From the NCBI GenBank assembly GCA_023485685.1, contig JAMCZK010000012.1, positions 1 to 32,066 of the forward strand: 32,066 bases of DNA. The letters are read 5' to 3'. The translations under genes and the position numbers were made by a program. This DNA is from Chloroflexota bacterium. Lineage in GTDB: Bacteria; Chloroflexota; Anaerolineae; Anaerolineales; UBA11579. Positions 9,461 through 17,920 of the stretch are shown in pieces. Positions within the stretch are counted from its first letter, which is position 1. Each line of letters begins with the position of its first letter. The notes under the pieces were generated by a model. That model saw only the letters and a program-made list of their open reading frames with translations, searched no databases and was not told the origin of the DNA.

Positions 9461-11626
9461 ATGACGACCGCAACATGGACCTGGCTCATTCCTCTCCCGC
9501 CGCTGTTGGCGTTTTTTTTGATTTTGTTGTTCACGCGCCGCAACAACGCCGTCAGTCATACGGTGGGCGTGGGTGCGGCGGCGCTTTCCTGGTTACTGGG
9601 CATGATCGTGTTCGTGGCCGCGCTGGGAGTCGACCACCTCGGTGAACACCCCATCACCTCTTCGGTGGGCTGGCTGCCGCTGGGGGACAAGATTTTCTCC
9701 ATCGGGGTCCTCGTCGATCCCTTGTCCGCGGTGACGCTCTTTTTTGTTGCCTGGACCGTGCTGATGATCTTTATCTACAGCATCGGGTATCACAACTTCG
9801 GGCAGCCCAGGGGCGCCCAGGATGTGCCCGGCTTGCCGCCGCATGGCGCCACGGATGCGAAGCATCCAGGACACCACGTGCCTTCGGTGGAGCCGATGTA
9901 CGCGCGTTTCTTCGCTTTCATCGCCCTGTTCGCCTTCGGCATGTACACCTTGGTGGTCTCCGACAACTTGCTGACCCTGTTCGTGGGCTGGGAGATCATG
10001 GGCCTGTGTTCTTATTTGTTGATCGGTTTCTGGTACGCCAAACCCTCAGCCCGCGCCGCAGCCATCAAAGCCTTTATGACCACGCGTGTGGGCGACGTGT
10101 TTATGCTGCTCGGCATCGTGGCCTTGTATTCCGCCACGGGCACGCTCAACTTCCGCGAGATCCTTTATAACCACGAGCTGCTCCAGACCCTGGCCAGCAC
10201 ACCGGTCGGCGTCTTCGGGCTCTCCGCCGCCGGGCTGATCGGTTTGCTGCTGTTCATCGGCACAGTGGGCAAGTCGGCCCAATGGCCGCTGCATGTTTGG
10301 CTGCCGGACGCCATGGAAGGTCCCACCCCGGTCTCCGCAATGATTCACGCGGCCACCATGGTCTCGGCCGGCGTGTACATGGTGCTGCGCATATTCCCGC
10401 TGCTTTCCGCTGGTTGGGTGGAGGGCGGCGATTTGACCACCCCCATGACGGTGATGGCCTTCATCGGTGCATTTTCCGCCTTGTTTGCGGCTTCCATTGC
10501 AGTTGCGCAGAAAGATATTAAACGTGTGCTGGCCTACTCCACAATTTCACAGCTCGGTTACATGATCGCCGCGTTGGGCATCGGCGCGTACGTCGCCGCC
10601 GCATTCCATTTGCTTACCCACGCCTTCTTCAAGGCGCTGCTGTTTTTGGGATCCGGCTCGGTGATCCATGGCATGGAACACGGCGTGCAGCACACCGGCG
10701 AACAGATCGATGCGCAGGACATGTTCAACATGGGCGGACTCAAGAGCAAGATGCCCATCACGTTCTGGGCTTTCCTGATCGGCGGATTCTCGCTTTCCGG
10801 TTTCCCGCTGATCACGGCGGGTTTCTGGTCTAAGGATGAAATCCTGGCGGACGCCTTCGCCAACGGGCGCTGGATCGTGTTTGCGGTACTGGCGCTCTCG
10901 GCGGTGCTCACCGGGTTATACAGCATGCGCCAGATCACGCTTACTTTCCTTGGCACGCCGCGCACCAAGGCGGCGGAGCACGCCAGTGAGAGCGTGCGCA
11001 CGATGACAATCCCGCTCATGGTGCTGGCGGTGTTCGCCATCGGCGCGGGCTGGATGGGAATTCCAAACACGTTCCCGGGCATTGGTGGACTGTTGCCATC
11101 TTGGTTTCATGAATTCGTCGGCGGCACTCTACTGGAGCCCCCACTCGAAGTTGAGTTCAATATCGTTCCACTACTGGTTTCGTTCTCGGTGGCGTTGGGC
11201 GGTTTAGCACTGGGTTGGTTGGTTTACCGGCGCGCGGGGCAAACGGATCCGTTGCGCAAACCGCTGGGCTTTATCTATACATTGCTGGAAAACAAGTATT
11301 ACTTCGATGAGTTATACGCTTGGCTGTTCGTGCGACCGGCAAAGTGGTTCGCCGAACAATTCAGCTATCTATTCCTCGACAGGCAGGTGATCGATGGCGC
11401 GCTGCATCGAATGGCGCGGGTTATTTTTGCCTTGGGCCGCGTTTTCCGTAATTATTTCGATGCCCCGGTGGTGAACGGTTTCGGCGATTTCACCGCCTCG
11501 GTGACCCAATCGTTAGGACGCACCCTGCGCAAGATACAGACGGGCCAGGTGCAGCAATATCTGCTCTTCGTGGCGCTGTTGGCTTTCGGCGGACTCTTCT
11601 ATTATTTGCTGAACACTCTGAAATAG
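9461..11626 (+). CDS. nuoL: NADH-quinone oxidoreductase subunit L
   Basis: GWEIMGLCSYLLIGFWY; GTVGKSAQWPLHVWLPDAMEGPTPVSAMIHAATMVSAGVYM; C-terminal long-helix extension. Confidence 0.95.
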   Translation: MTTATWTWLIPLPPLLAFFLILLFTRRNNAVSHTVGVGAAALSWLLGMIVFVAALGVDHLGEHPITSSVGWLPLGDKIFSIGVLVDPLSAVTLFFVAWTVLMIFIYSIGYHNFGQPRGAQDVPGLPPHGATDAKHPGHHVPSVEPMYARFFAFIALFAFGMYTLVVSDNLLTLFVGWEIMGLCSYLLIGFWYAKPSARAAAIKAFMTTRVGDVFMLLGIVALYSATGTLNFREILYNHELLQTLASTPVGVFGLSAAGLIGLLLFIGTVGKSAQWPLHVWLPDAMEGPTPVSAMIHAATMVSAGVYMVLRIFPLLSAGWVEGGDLTTPMTVMAFIGAFSALFAASIAVAQKDIKRVLAYSTISQLGYMIAALGIGAYVAAAFHLLTHAFFKALLFLGSGSVIHGMEHGVQHTGEQIDAQDMFNMGGLKSKMPITFWAFLIGGFSLSGFPLITAGFWSKDEILADAFANGRWIVFAVLALSAVLTGLYSMRQITLTFLGTPRTKAAEHASESVRTMTIPLMVLAVFAIGAGWMGIPNTFPGIGGLLPSWFHEFVGGTLLEPPLEVEFNIVPLLVSFSVALGGLALGWLVYRRAGQTDPLRKPLGFIYTLLENKYYFDELYAWLFVRPAKWFAEQFSYLFLDRQVIDGALHRMARVIFALGRVFRNYFDAPVVNGFGDFTASVTQSLGRTLRKIQTGQVQQYLLFVALLAFGGLFYYLLNTLK

Positions 11627-11632
11627 GCGACC

Positions 11633-13189
11633 ATGGACTTCATCTTTGACCATTTGCTTTCGTTCATTTTGTTCAGCCCGCTGGTGGGCGGCTTAATTAT
11701 TTTGCTGATTCCCGGCGAGAACAAGAACCTCACTCGCCGCGTTGCTTTGGCGCTTAGCCTTATTCCCTTCATCCTCACCCTGGTGGCTTGGCTGGGATTC
11801 GCAGCGGCGCCGGAGGCGGACGGTTTCCGCTTCCAGGAGCAGGTGGCTTGGTATCCAGGGTGAGGTTCCAGTTTTCACCTCGGCGTGGATGGGCTCTCGC
11901 TCAGCATGGTGCTGCTGACCACGCTGCTGGCGCCGCTGGCTATCCTGGCATCCTTCAGTATCGAAGAAAAGGTCAAGCCTTATATGGCCTTGTTCCTGGC
12001 GTTGGAGACCGGCATGCTGGGCGTCTTCCTTTCGCTGGACCTGCTTCTCTTCTTTGTCTTCTGGGAACTGGGGCTCGTACCGATGTTTTTCCTCATCGAC
12101 CAGTGGGGCAGCAAGACGGGTGAACGCGAACTCTGGGGCGGTATGAAGGTAAGCGCGCGCGGCTATGCGTCATTCAAGTTCATGATCTACACCATGGCGG
12201 GGTCGCTGGGGCTGCTGCTGGCCATCCAGATGCTGGGCGTGGTTTCCGGCACCTTCGATATGCTGGCCCTGTTCCAGAGTTGGCCCAGCCTCACAGGTTC
12301 ACTATTTGGACTTTCTATTGAAACCGTAAAAGCGGTCGCTTTTTGGGCGTTTGCGATTGCTTTTGCCATTAAGGTTCCGGTATGGCCTTTTCACACCTGG
12401 CTGCCGGATGCGCATACCGAGGCGCCTACCGCAGGATCGATGATCCTGGCTGGTGTGCTGCTGAAGCTGGGCGCCTATGGCTTCCTGCGCCTGGTGCTGC
12501 CGCTGTACCCAGAGCAGGCGCGCCAATACGCGGGCGCTCTGGCGTTGCTGGCTACCGCCGCCATTATTTTTGGTGCGCTATCCGCTTACGGGCAACGGGA
12601 CTTCAAGCGCATGGTGGCTTATTCATCGGTGAACCACATGGGCATCGTAGTGCTGGGTATCGCCGCGGCGGCCTACGCCGCCGGTACCGAGAGCGCCACG
12701 ATTGCATTGAACGGCGCGGTGCTGCAGATGTTTAACCATGGCATCTCGGCGGCAGCCATGTTCTTTTTGGTGGGCGTGATCTATGAGCGCACTCACACCC
12801 GCGATCTGGAAGACTGGGGTGGGCTGTTCCCGTTGGTGCCAGTGTTTGGCAGCCTGTTGATTTTTAGTTCGATGTCTTCGCTGGGGCTGCCAGGCTTGAA
12901 CAGTTTCGTTTCCGAGTTCCTGGTGGTGCGCGGCGCCTGGCCCATCTTTACGCTGTTCACCGCGCTGAGCATGATCGGCTTGCTTTTCACCGGGGCGTAC
13001 ATCCTGAAGGGGATCGCCAAAACTTTGCATGGCCCGCTGAATGAAAAGTGGAAGGGCCATATCAGCGATATCAATCGACGTGAAATTATCGTGTTGGCGC
13101 CGCTGGTGGTGCTGATGCTTTGGCTGGGCCTGTGGCCCGCGTGGCTTCTGAACGTGATCAATCAAGCCGTAGTCAAATTATTTGGATAG
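11633..13189 (+). pseudogene. nuoM: NADH-quinone oxidoreductase subunit M, first copy, interrupted by one in-frame TGA (11861-11863); ORF pieces 11633..11863 and 11885..13189 share one frame
   Basis: Continuous NuoM homology across the stop: ...EQVAWYPG*GSSFHLGVDGLSLSMVLLT...FAIKVPVWPFHTWLPDAHTEAPTAGSMILAGVLLKLGAYG. Confidence 0.85.
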
Positions 13190-13272
13190 CCTTTGATTAA
13201 CGGATTAATTGATCAATAGATTGATTTTTTGACTAAGGACTAACCGACTACCGGACTATAGGACCATCGTAG

Positions 13273-14748
13273 ATGCAAATTCCTTACATCCTCAGCATTA
13301 TCGTTTTCCTGCCCATCGTGGCGGGCGCAGTGATGCTGTTCATCCCACCCAAGAACCGCGATCTGATCCACCGGTTTGCATTGGCGGTAGGGCTTATCGC
13401 TTTCCTGCTGTCTCTGGTTGTCTATTTCAGCTTCGATGCAAGCGGGCCACGTTACCAGTTCGTTGAGAAATACGACTGGTTGCCCGCCCTGGGCATTTCC
13501 TACCACGTCGGCGTGGATGGTATCACCGCGCCGCTGGTGTTGCTTACCGGTGTAGTCATCTTTACCGGCGTGATCATTTCGCAACGCATCGATGATCGGC
13601 CGCGCGAATTCTTCTCCTTCTTGTTCATCCTCGCCAGCGGCGTGTTCGGCGTGTTCACGTCGCTGGATTTGTTCGCCTTGTTCTTTTTCTACGAGATCGC
13701 CGTCTTTCCCATGTATTTGCTCATCGCCTTGTGGGGCTGGAAGCAGACTCGCGAATACGCGGCGATGAAGTTGACGTTGTACTTGTTTATTGGCTCGGTG
13801 ATTGCCTTGGTGGGCGCACTGGCCATGTATTTTGCGTCGGGACTGAACACCTTCGATATGATTGCATTGGAGGGAGCTAATTTTTCCCCTGAATTCCAGA
13901 ACCTGTGGTTCCCCTTTGTTTTCTTTGGGTTCGCGGTGCTCGGCGGCATCTTCCCTTTCCACAACTGGAGTCCCGATGGCCACGTGGCCGCGCCGACGGC
14001 CGTCTCCATGTTCCATGCCGGCGTGCTGATGAAATTGGGCGCCTTCGCCGCTCTGCGCGTCGGCATCATGCTGATGCCTATCGGGGCGCAGACGCACCTT
14101 CCTTGGATCATTTTGCTCACCCTGGTCAACGTGGTTTACGGTGCGTTGATCGCCATGGTTCAGACCGATTTCAAATATATGATCGGTTTTTCTTCCGTGT
14201 CGCACATGGGCTTGGTGACGATGGGATTCGCTACGCTGACACCGCAGGGCTACCTGGGCGCGGGCGTGCAGATGTTTTCTCACGGGGTGATGACGGCTCT
14301 CTTCTTTGCCGTTGTCGGCATGGTTTACGACCAGGCGCACACGCGCGAGATCCCCAAGCTGGGCGGCCTGGTCAAGTACATGCCGTTTGCGGCGGTGGCC
14401 TTCATCATTGGTGGGTTGACCTCCATGGGCATGCCAGGATTTTCCGGGTTCATCGCTGAATTCCCCATTTTTCTGGGGCTGTGGGACAGCCAGCCATGGA
14501 TCGCTATTGTCGCCGCCATCGCAATTGTCGTGACGGCTGCCTATATCATGCGCGCGATTGGACGCGTCTTCTTCGGCGAGTTGCCCCCTGAGCTGGAAGG
14601 TCACATGCATGACATCCAGCCTTCCGAGAAGCTGGCGCTCGGTGTGCTTTGCGCCTTTATGATCACAATCGGCATCTTTCCCAACGTTATCGTGCCTATA
14701 GTGCAATCCGGAATGCAGACCGTGTTGGCCTTACTGGGAGTCGGATAA
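13273..14748 (+). CDS. nuoM: Second NuoM-family antiporter-like subunit, divergent
   Basis: YDWLPALGISYHVGVDGITAPLVLLTG; FYEIAVFPMYLLIALWG; FPFHNWSPDGHVAAPTAVSMFHAGVLMKLGAF. Confidence 0.92.
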   Translation: MQIPYILSIIVFLPIVAGAVMLFIPPKNRDLIHRFALAVGLIAFLLSLVVYFSFDASGPRYQFVEKYDWLPALGISYHVGVDGITAPLVLLTGVVIFTGVIISQRIDDRPREFFSFLFILASGVFGVFTSLDLFALFFFYEIAVFPMYLLIALWGWKQTREYAAMKLTLYLFIGSVIALVGALAMYFASGLNTFDMIALEGANFSPEFQNLWFPFVFFGFAVLGGIFPFHNWSPDGHVAAPTAVSMFHAGVLMKLGAFAALRVGIMLMPIGAQTHLPWIILLTLVNVVYGALIAMVQTDFKYMIGFSSVSHMGLVTMGFATLTPQGYLGAGVQMFSHGVMTALFFAVVGMVYDQAHTREIPKLGGLVKYMPFAAVAFIIGGLTSMGMPGFSGFIAEFPIFLGLWDSQPWIAIVAAIAIVVTAAYIMRAIGRVFFGELPPELEGHMHDIQPSEKLALGVLCAFMITIGIFPNVIVPIVQSGMQTVLALLGVG

Positions 14749-16197
14749 ATGTTTGGATCCATTACTGCCGAAATGATCCTAGCCGTCTTGCCGGAGATTG
14801 CTCTCCTGGTTCTTGTAGCGATAGTTTTTATTGCCGATTTGATCTTGGCTGAGAAACAACGCGGCAACCTGGCTTGGATCGCGGCTGTGGGTCTGGCAAT
14901 TGCGTTTTTGCTGACCCTGTTATTTGCTCGACCCGATGCGGGTGGCGAACAGGTGTGGGGCGGCATGTTGCGCCACGATTGGCTGGCCTTCATCTTCAAG
15001 CTGCTGTTCCTGGCCGCGGCGCTGCTCACCACACTGCTCACCGTGGGCTGGACAAGTATCTGGCGTAAAGGCGAGTTCTACGTCCTATTGCTCACCTCCA
15101 CCTTGGGGATGACCCTGATGGCGGCGTCGGCTGATCTCATCATGCTGTTCCTCGCCATTGAAACCACATCTATCCCCTTGTACATCATGGCGGGTTTCAT
15201 GACCGAGGACGACAAGTCTGCCGAATCCGGTTTCAAATATTTGCTGTTCGGCGCCATGACTACGGCGGTGATGCTGTACGGCTTCAGTCTGCTCTATGGG
15301 TTCGCAGGCACCACCAATCTGTACGAGATGGCCGCCGCTCTGAGCGTTGCGCAAGTACCGGGACCGGTGTTGGTGGGCGCCTTGCTGTTGATCTTGTTGG
15401 GCTTCGGCTTCAAGGTGGCGTTGGTGCCCTTGCACTTCTGGGCGCCCGATGTGTACGAAGGCGCGCCTACGCCGGTTACCGCGTTCCTGTCCACCGCGTC
15501 CAAGGCCGCCGGCTTCGCCGTGCTGGCGCGCGTGATGATCGCTGCGTTCCCCAGCATCCTGGCGGATTGGCAAACCATCATTGCTATCGCCGCGGCGCTC
15601 TCGATGACGCTGGGCAACGCAGTAGCGCTGACGCAGCACAATATCAAGCGTCTTCTGGCTTATTCGTCCATTGCGCATGCCGGTTACGCTCTACTGGGCG
15701 TGGCCGCCGCCTCCGAGTTGGGCGTGATCAGCGTGGTGTACTACTTCCTGGTCTACGCGGTCACGCAGATGGCGGCCTTTACCATTGTGATCATTGTCTG
15801 GCATAAGGTGGGGTCAGATGAGATCGAGGATTACGCCGGTCTCAGCCGCCGCTCGCCGCTGCTGGGGGTGGCAATGATGCTGGCCTTCCTCTCGTTGGCC
15901 GGGGTGCCGCCTTTGGGCGGCTTCATCGCCAAGATATTGGTATTCGCCGCGGCGGTGCAATCGGGGCTGGTGTGGCTGGCAGTGCTCGGTGTGCTGAATG
16001 CGATCGTGGGACTCTACTATTACCTGATCGTGCTCAAGGTCGTTTATCTATCCGAGCCGAAGGACACAAAACCGGTGCCTGTGATGAGATCTCATGCGGC
16101 TGCATTAATCACCACCATTGCCTTGGTGCTGGTGCTGGGAATCGTATTGGCGCCTTGGTATGGTTGGGCGGCCGCCAGCGCCGCGGCGTTGTTTTAG
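14749..16197 (+). CDS. nuoN: NADH-quinone oxidoreductase subunit N
   Basis: LLGFGFKVALVPLHFWAPDVYEGAPTPVTAFLSTASKAAGFAVLARV; starts immediately after the nuoM2 stop. Confidence 0.95.
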   Translation: MFGSITAEMILAVLPEIALLVLVAIVFIADLILAEKQRGNLAWIAAVGLAIAFLLTLLFARPDAGGEQVWGGMLRHDWLAFIFKLLFLAAALLTTLLTVGWTSIWRKGEFYVLLLTSTLGMTLMAASADLIMLFLAIETTSIPLYIMAGFMTEDDKSAESGFKYLLFGAMTTAVMLYGFSLLYGFAGTTNLYEMAAALSVAQVPGPVLVGALLLILLGFGFKVALVPLHFWAPDVYEGAPTPVTAFLSTASKAAGFAVLARVMIAAFPSILADWQTIIAIAAALSMTLGNAVALTQHNIKRLLAYSSIAHAGYALLGVAAASELGVISVVYYFLVYAVTQMAAFTIVIIVWHKVGSDEIEDYAGLSRRSPLLGVAMMLAFLSLAGVPPLGGFIAKILVFAAAVQSGLVWLAVLGVLNAIVGLYYYLIVLKVVYLSEPKDTKPVPVMRSHAAALITTIALVLVLGIVLAPWYGWAAASAAALF

Positions 16198-16212
16198 TCG
16201 AAATAATGCTTG

Positions 16213-16221
16213 TGATATAAT
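16213..16221 (+). promoter_or_regulatory. Putative extended -10 (TGATATAAT) upstream of the atp genes
   Basis: TGN-TATAAT in a short AT-rich patch between nuoN and the AtpI-like gene; no convincing -35. Confidence 0.3.
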
Positions 16222-16237
16222 TCCCGAACGAGCTGAC

Positions 16238-16558
16238 GTGGAGCCAAATAAGACCAAGCCGGCGCGGTACGCATACAATCTGACGCTGGCTGCGGTTGCC
16301 GGGCAGGTAGGCTGCATCACCGTCGTCATCATTGCCCTAGCCTTGCTGGCCGGTCTCTGGCTGGATAACCAGTTTGGAACCCGCCCGCTTTTTCTAGTAG
16401 GACTGTTGCTGGCTTCAGTGCCGGTGACTCTGATCACGATGTTCTGGGTGGTTCGCCAGGCGACCTCCCGCATAAACCGCGAATACTCGAAAGAGAATTC
16501 GCACGAATCTTCGCCCAAACAGGTGCAGGAGGATCAGGAAAGTGGAACAAAGTCGTAA
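16238..16558 (+). CDS. AtpI/AtpZ-like F0F1-ATPase accessory membrane protein (GTG start)
   Basis: Two TM helices, VEPNKTKPARYAYNLTLAAVAGQVGCITVVIIALALLAGLWLDNQFGTRPLFLVGLLLASVPVTL, directly upstream of atpB. Confidence 0.75.
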   Translation: MEPNKTKPARYAYNLTLAAVAGQVGCITVVIIALALLAGLWLDNQFGTRPLFLVGLLLASVPVTLITMFWVVRQATSRINREYSKENSHESSPKQVQEDQESGTKS

Positions 16559-17534
16559 GTGGTGGCGCTTTGGGGTGAACCGGTGGTTCGTCCTGCTGTT
16601 CATTGTGCTGAACGTGATCGCCGTTTCGGCGTACCCGCCGCTGCGACCGCACATCCAGCTTCCCGCGGAAGCGCTCACGGAGCAGCCGCTTTTTATTTTT
16701 CCCCTGGTCAATGCACCGGTATACCTGACCAACACACTAGTCGCCACACTGATCGGCGATATCCTCTTGTTGCTGATTGGTTTCGGTGTGTGGCGCGCAG
16801 TGGGCAGCGGCCAAATGGTGCCGCGCGGCCTCTCCGGCGCGGTGGAAGCCTTCATCGAAGTGTTGTACAACCTCACCGAATCGACTGCTGGCAAATGGGC
16901 CAAGCGGATTTTCCCTTATTTCGCAACGATCACATTATTAGTTCTGGTGCTCAACTGGATGGAATTGATTCCCGGTGTGGATAGCATCGGGTTTTTCAAC
17001 GAGCGCCACATCGAAAATCCCTTTGAATGCAGTTTCGTGCAGTTGCCGTTGGGGGCAGTGGGCATTACCGGAGCGAGCAACGAGTGCGTCAAAGGGGTGA
17101 TCCCCTTTGTGCGCGCTACCGCCACCGATCTAAACTTCACATTGGCTTTGGCGCTGATCGCCGTGGTGATGGTGCAAGTGATCGGCGTCCGAGCTCAAGG
17201 ACTCAGCTACTTTAGCAAATTCCTCAACGTCAAGACATTCTTTACCAAACCCGTCTTCGGCGTGATCGATTTCGGCGTCGGCATTTTGGAACTCGTTTCC
17301 GAGTTTTCCAAAATCTTCTCGTTCGCTTTTCGTCTTTTTGGCAACATCTTCGCCGGTTCGGTGCTGCTGTTCGTGATCGGCACGCTGGTGCCTGTATTTG
17401 CTCAATCCGGCGTGCTGATGCTGGAGTTCTTCGTTGGCGCCATCCAGGCGGTTGTGTTCGGCTTACTCACCATGACCTTCATGGCGCAGGCGACACAGAG
17501 TCACGGCGGCGAAGGCCACGAGGAATCGCACTAG
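16542..17534 (+). CDS. atpB: ATP synthase F0 subunit a (GTG start, overlaps previous gene)
   Basis: LNWMELIPGVDSIG; PFVRATATDLNFTLALALIAV; FSFAFRLFGNIFAGSVLL; GAIQAVVFGLLTMTFM. Confidence 0.95.
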   Translation: MEQSRKWWRFGVNRWFVLLFIVLNVIAVSAYPPLRPHIQLPAEALTEQPLFIFPLVNAPVYLTNTLVATLIGDILLLLIGFGVWRAVGSGQMVPRGLSGAVEAFIEVLYNLTESTAGKWAKRIFPYFATITLLVLVLNWMELIPGVDSIGFFNERHIENPFECSFVQLPLGAVGITGASNECVKGVIPFVRATATDLNFTLALALIAVVMVQVIGVRAQGLSYFSKFLNVKTFFTKPVFGVIDFGVGILELVSEFSKIFSFAFRLFGNIFAGSVLLFVIGTLVPVFAQSGVLMLEFFVGAIQAVVFGLLTMTFMAQATQSHGGEGHEESH

Positions 17535-17540
17535 ACAAAT

Positions 17541-17630
17541 AACCTTGCGAAGGCCAAGGAAAGCTTGCTTTCCGCAGTTGCGAGGAGGAGCGCCAGCTCC
17601 GACGAAGCAATCCCCAACCTTCGCAAGGTT
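17541..17630. repeat. REP/BIME-like inverted repeat, copy R1 (atpB-atpE junction)
   Basis: AACCTTGCGAAGG (17541-17553) and CCTTCGCAAGGTT (17618-17630); interior holds GGAAAGC/GCTTTCC and GGAGC/GCTCC stems. Confidence 0.9.
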
Positions 17631-17656
17631 GGAAAAAACTATGGAGGATTTTCGTC

Positions 17657-17893
17657 ATGGAAGGTGATTTCGTACAGGGAGCAAAGATGATCGGGGCCGG
17701 CTTGGCCATGATCGGCACCATTGGCGCCGGTGCCGGTATCGGCATCGTGGTCAGCGGCGCCGTGCAGGCCATGGGCCGCAACCCGGATTTTTCGGGAACC
17801 ATCCAGACCAACATGATTTTGGGCATTGCCTTCGCCGAAGCGGTAGCTATTTACTGCCTGGTGGTTGCGCTGCTGCTCCTCTTCGCGGTCTAG
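17657..17893 (+). CDS. atpE: ATP synthase F0 subunit c
   Basis: GAGLAMIGTIGAGAGIGIVVSGAVQAMGRNPDFSGTIQTNMILGIAFAEAVAIYCLVVALLLLF. Confidence 0.96.
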   Translation: MEGDFVQGAKMIGAGLAMIGTIGAGAGIGIVVSGAVQAMGRNPDFSGTIQTNMILGIAFAEAVAIYCLVVALLLLFAV

Positions 17894-17920
17894 GCTGCGA
17901 AGGAGTGAAAGGAGCCTGCA

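Noticed and set aside
11861-11863. TGA in nuoM1 as selenocysteine or Trp recoding
   Set aside because: No convincing SECIS-like hairpin seen downstream, NuoM is not a known selenoprotein, and TGA is used as a stop elsewhere in the window.
13240-14706. 488-aa minus-strand ORF opposite nuoM2
   Set aside because: His/Gln/Arg/Asp-rich shadow ORF caused by codon bias of the GC-rich sense gene; no domain resemblance.
17657-17893. Na+-type ATP synthase c-ring
   Set aside because: Ion site reads AEAVAIY with no Q in helix 1 and no S/T after the Glu, unlike the Na+ signature; H+ coupling is more likely.
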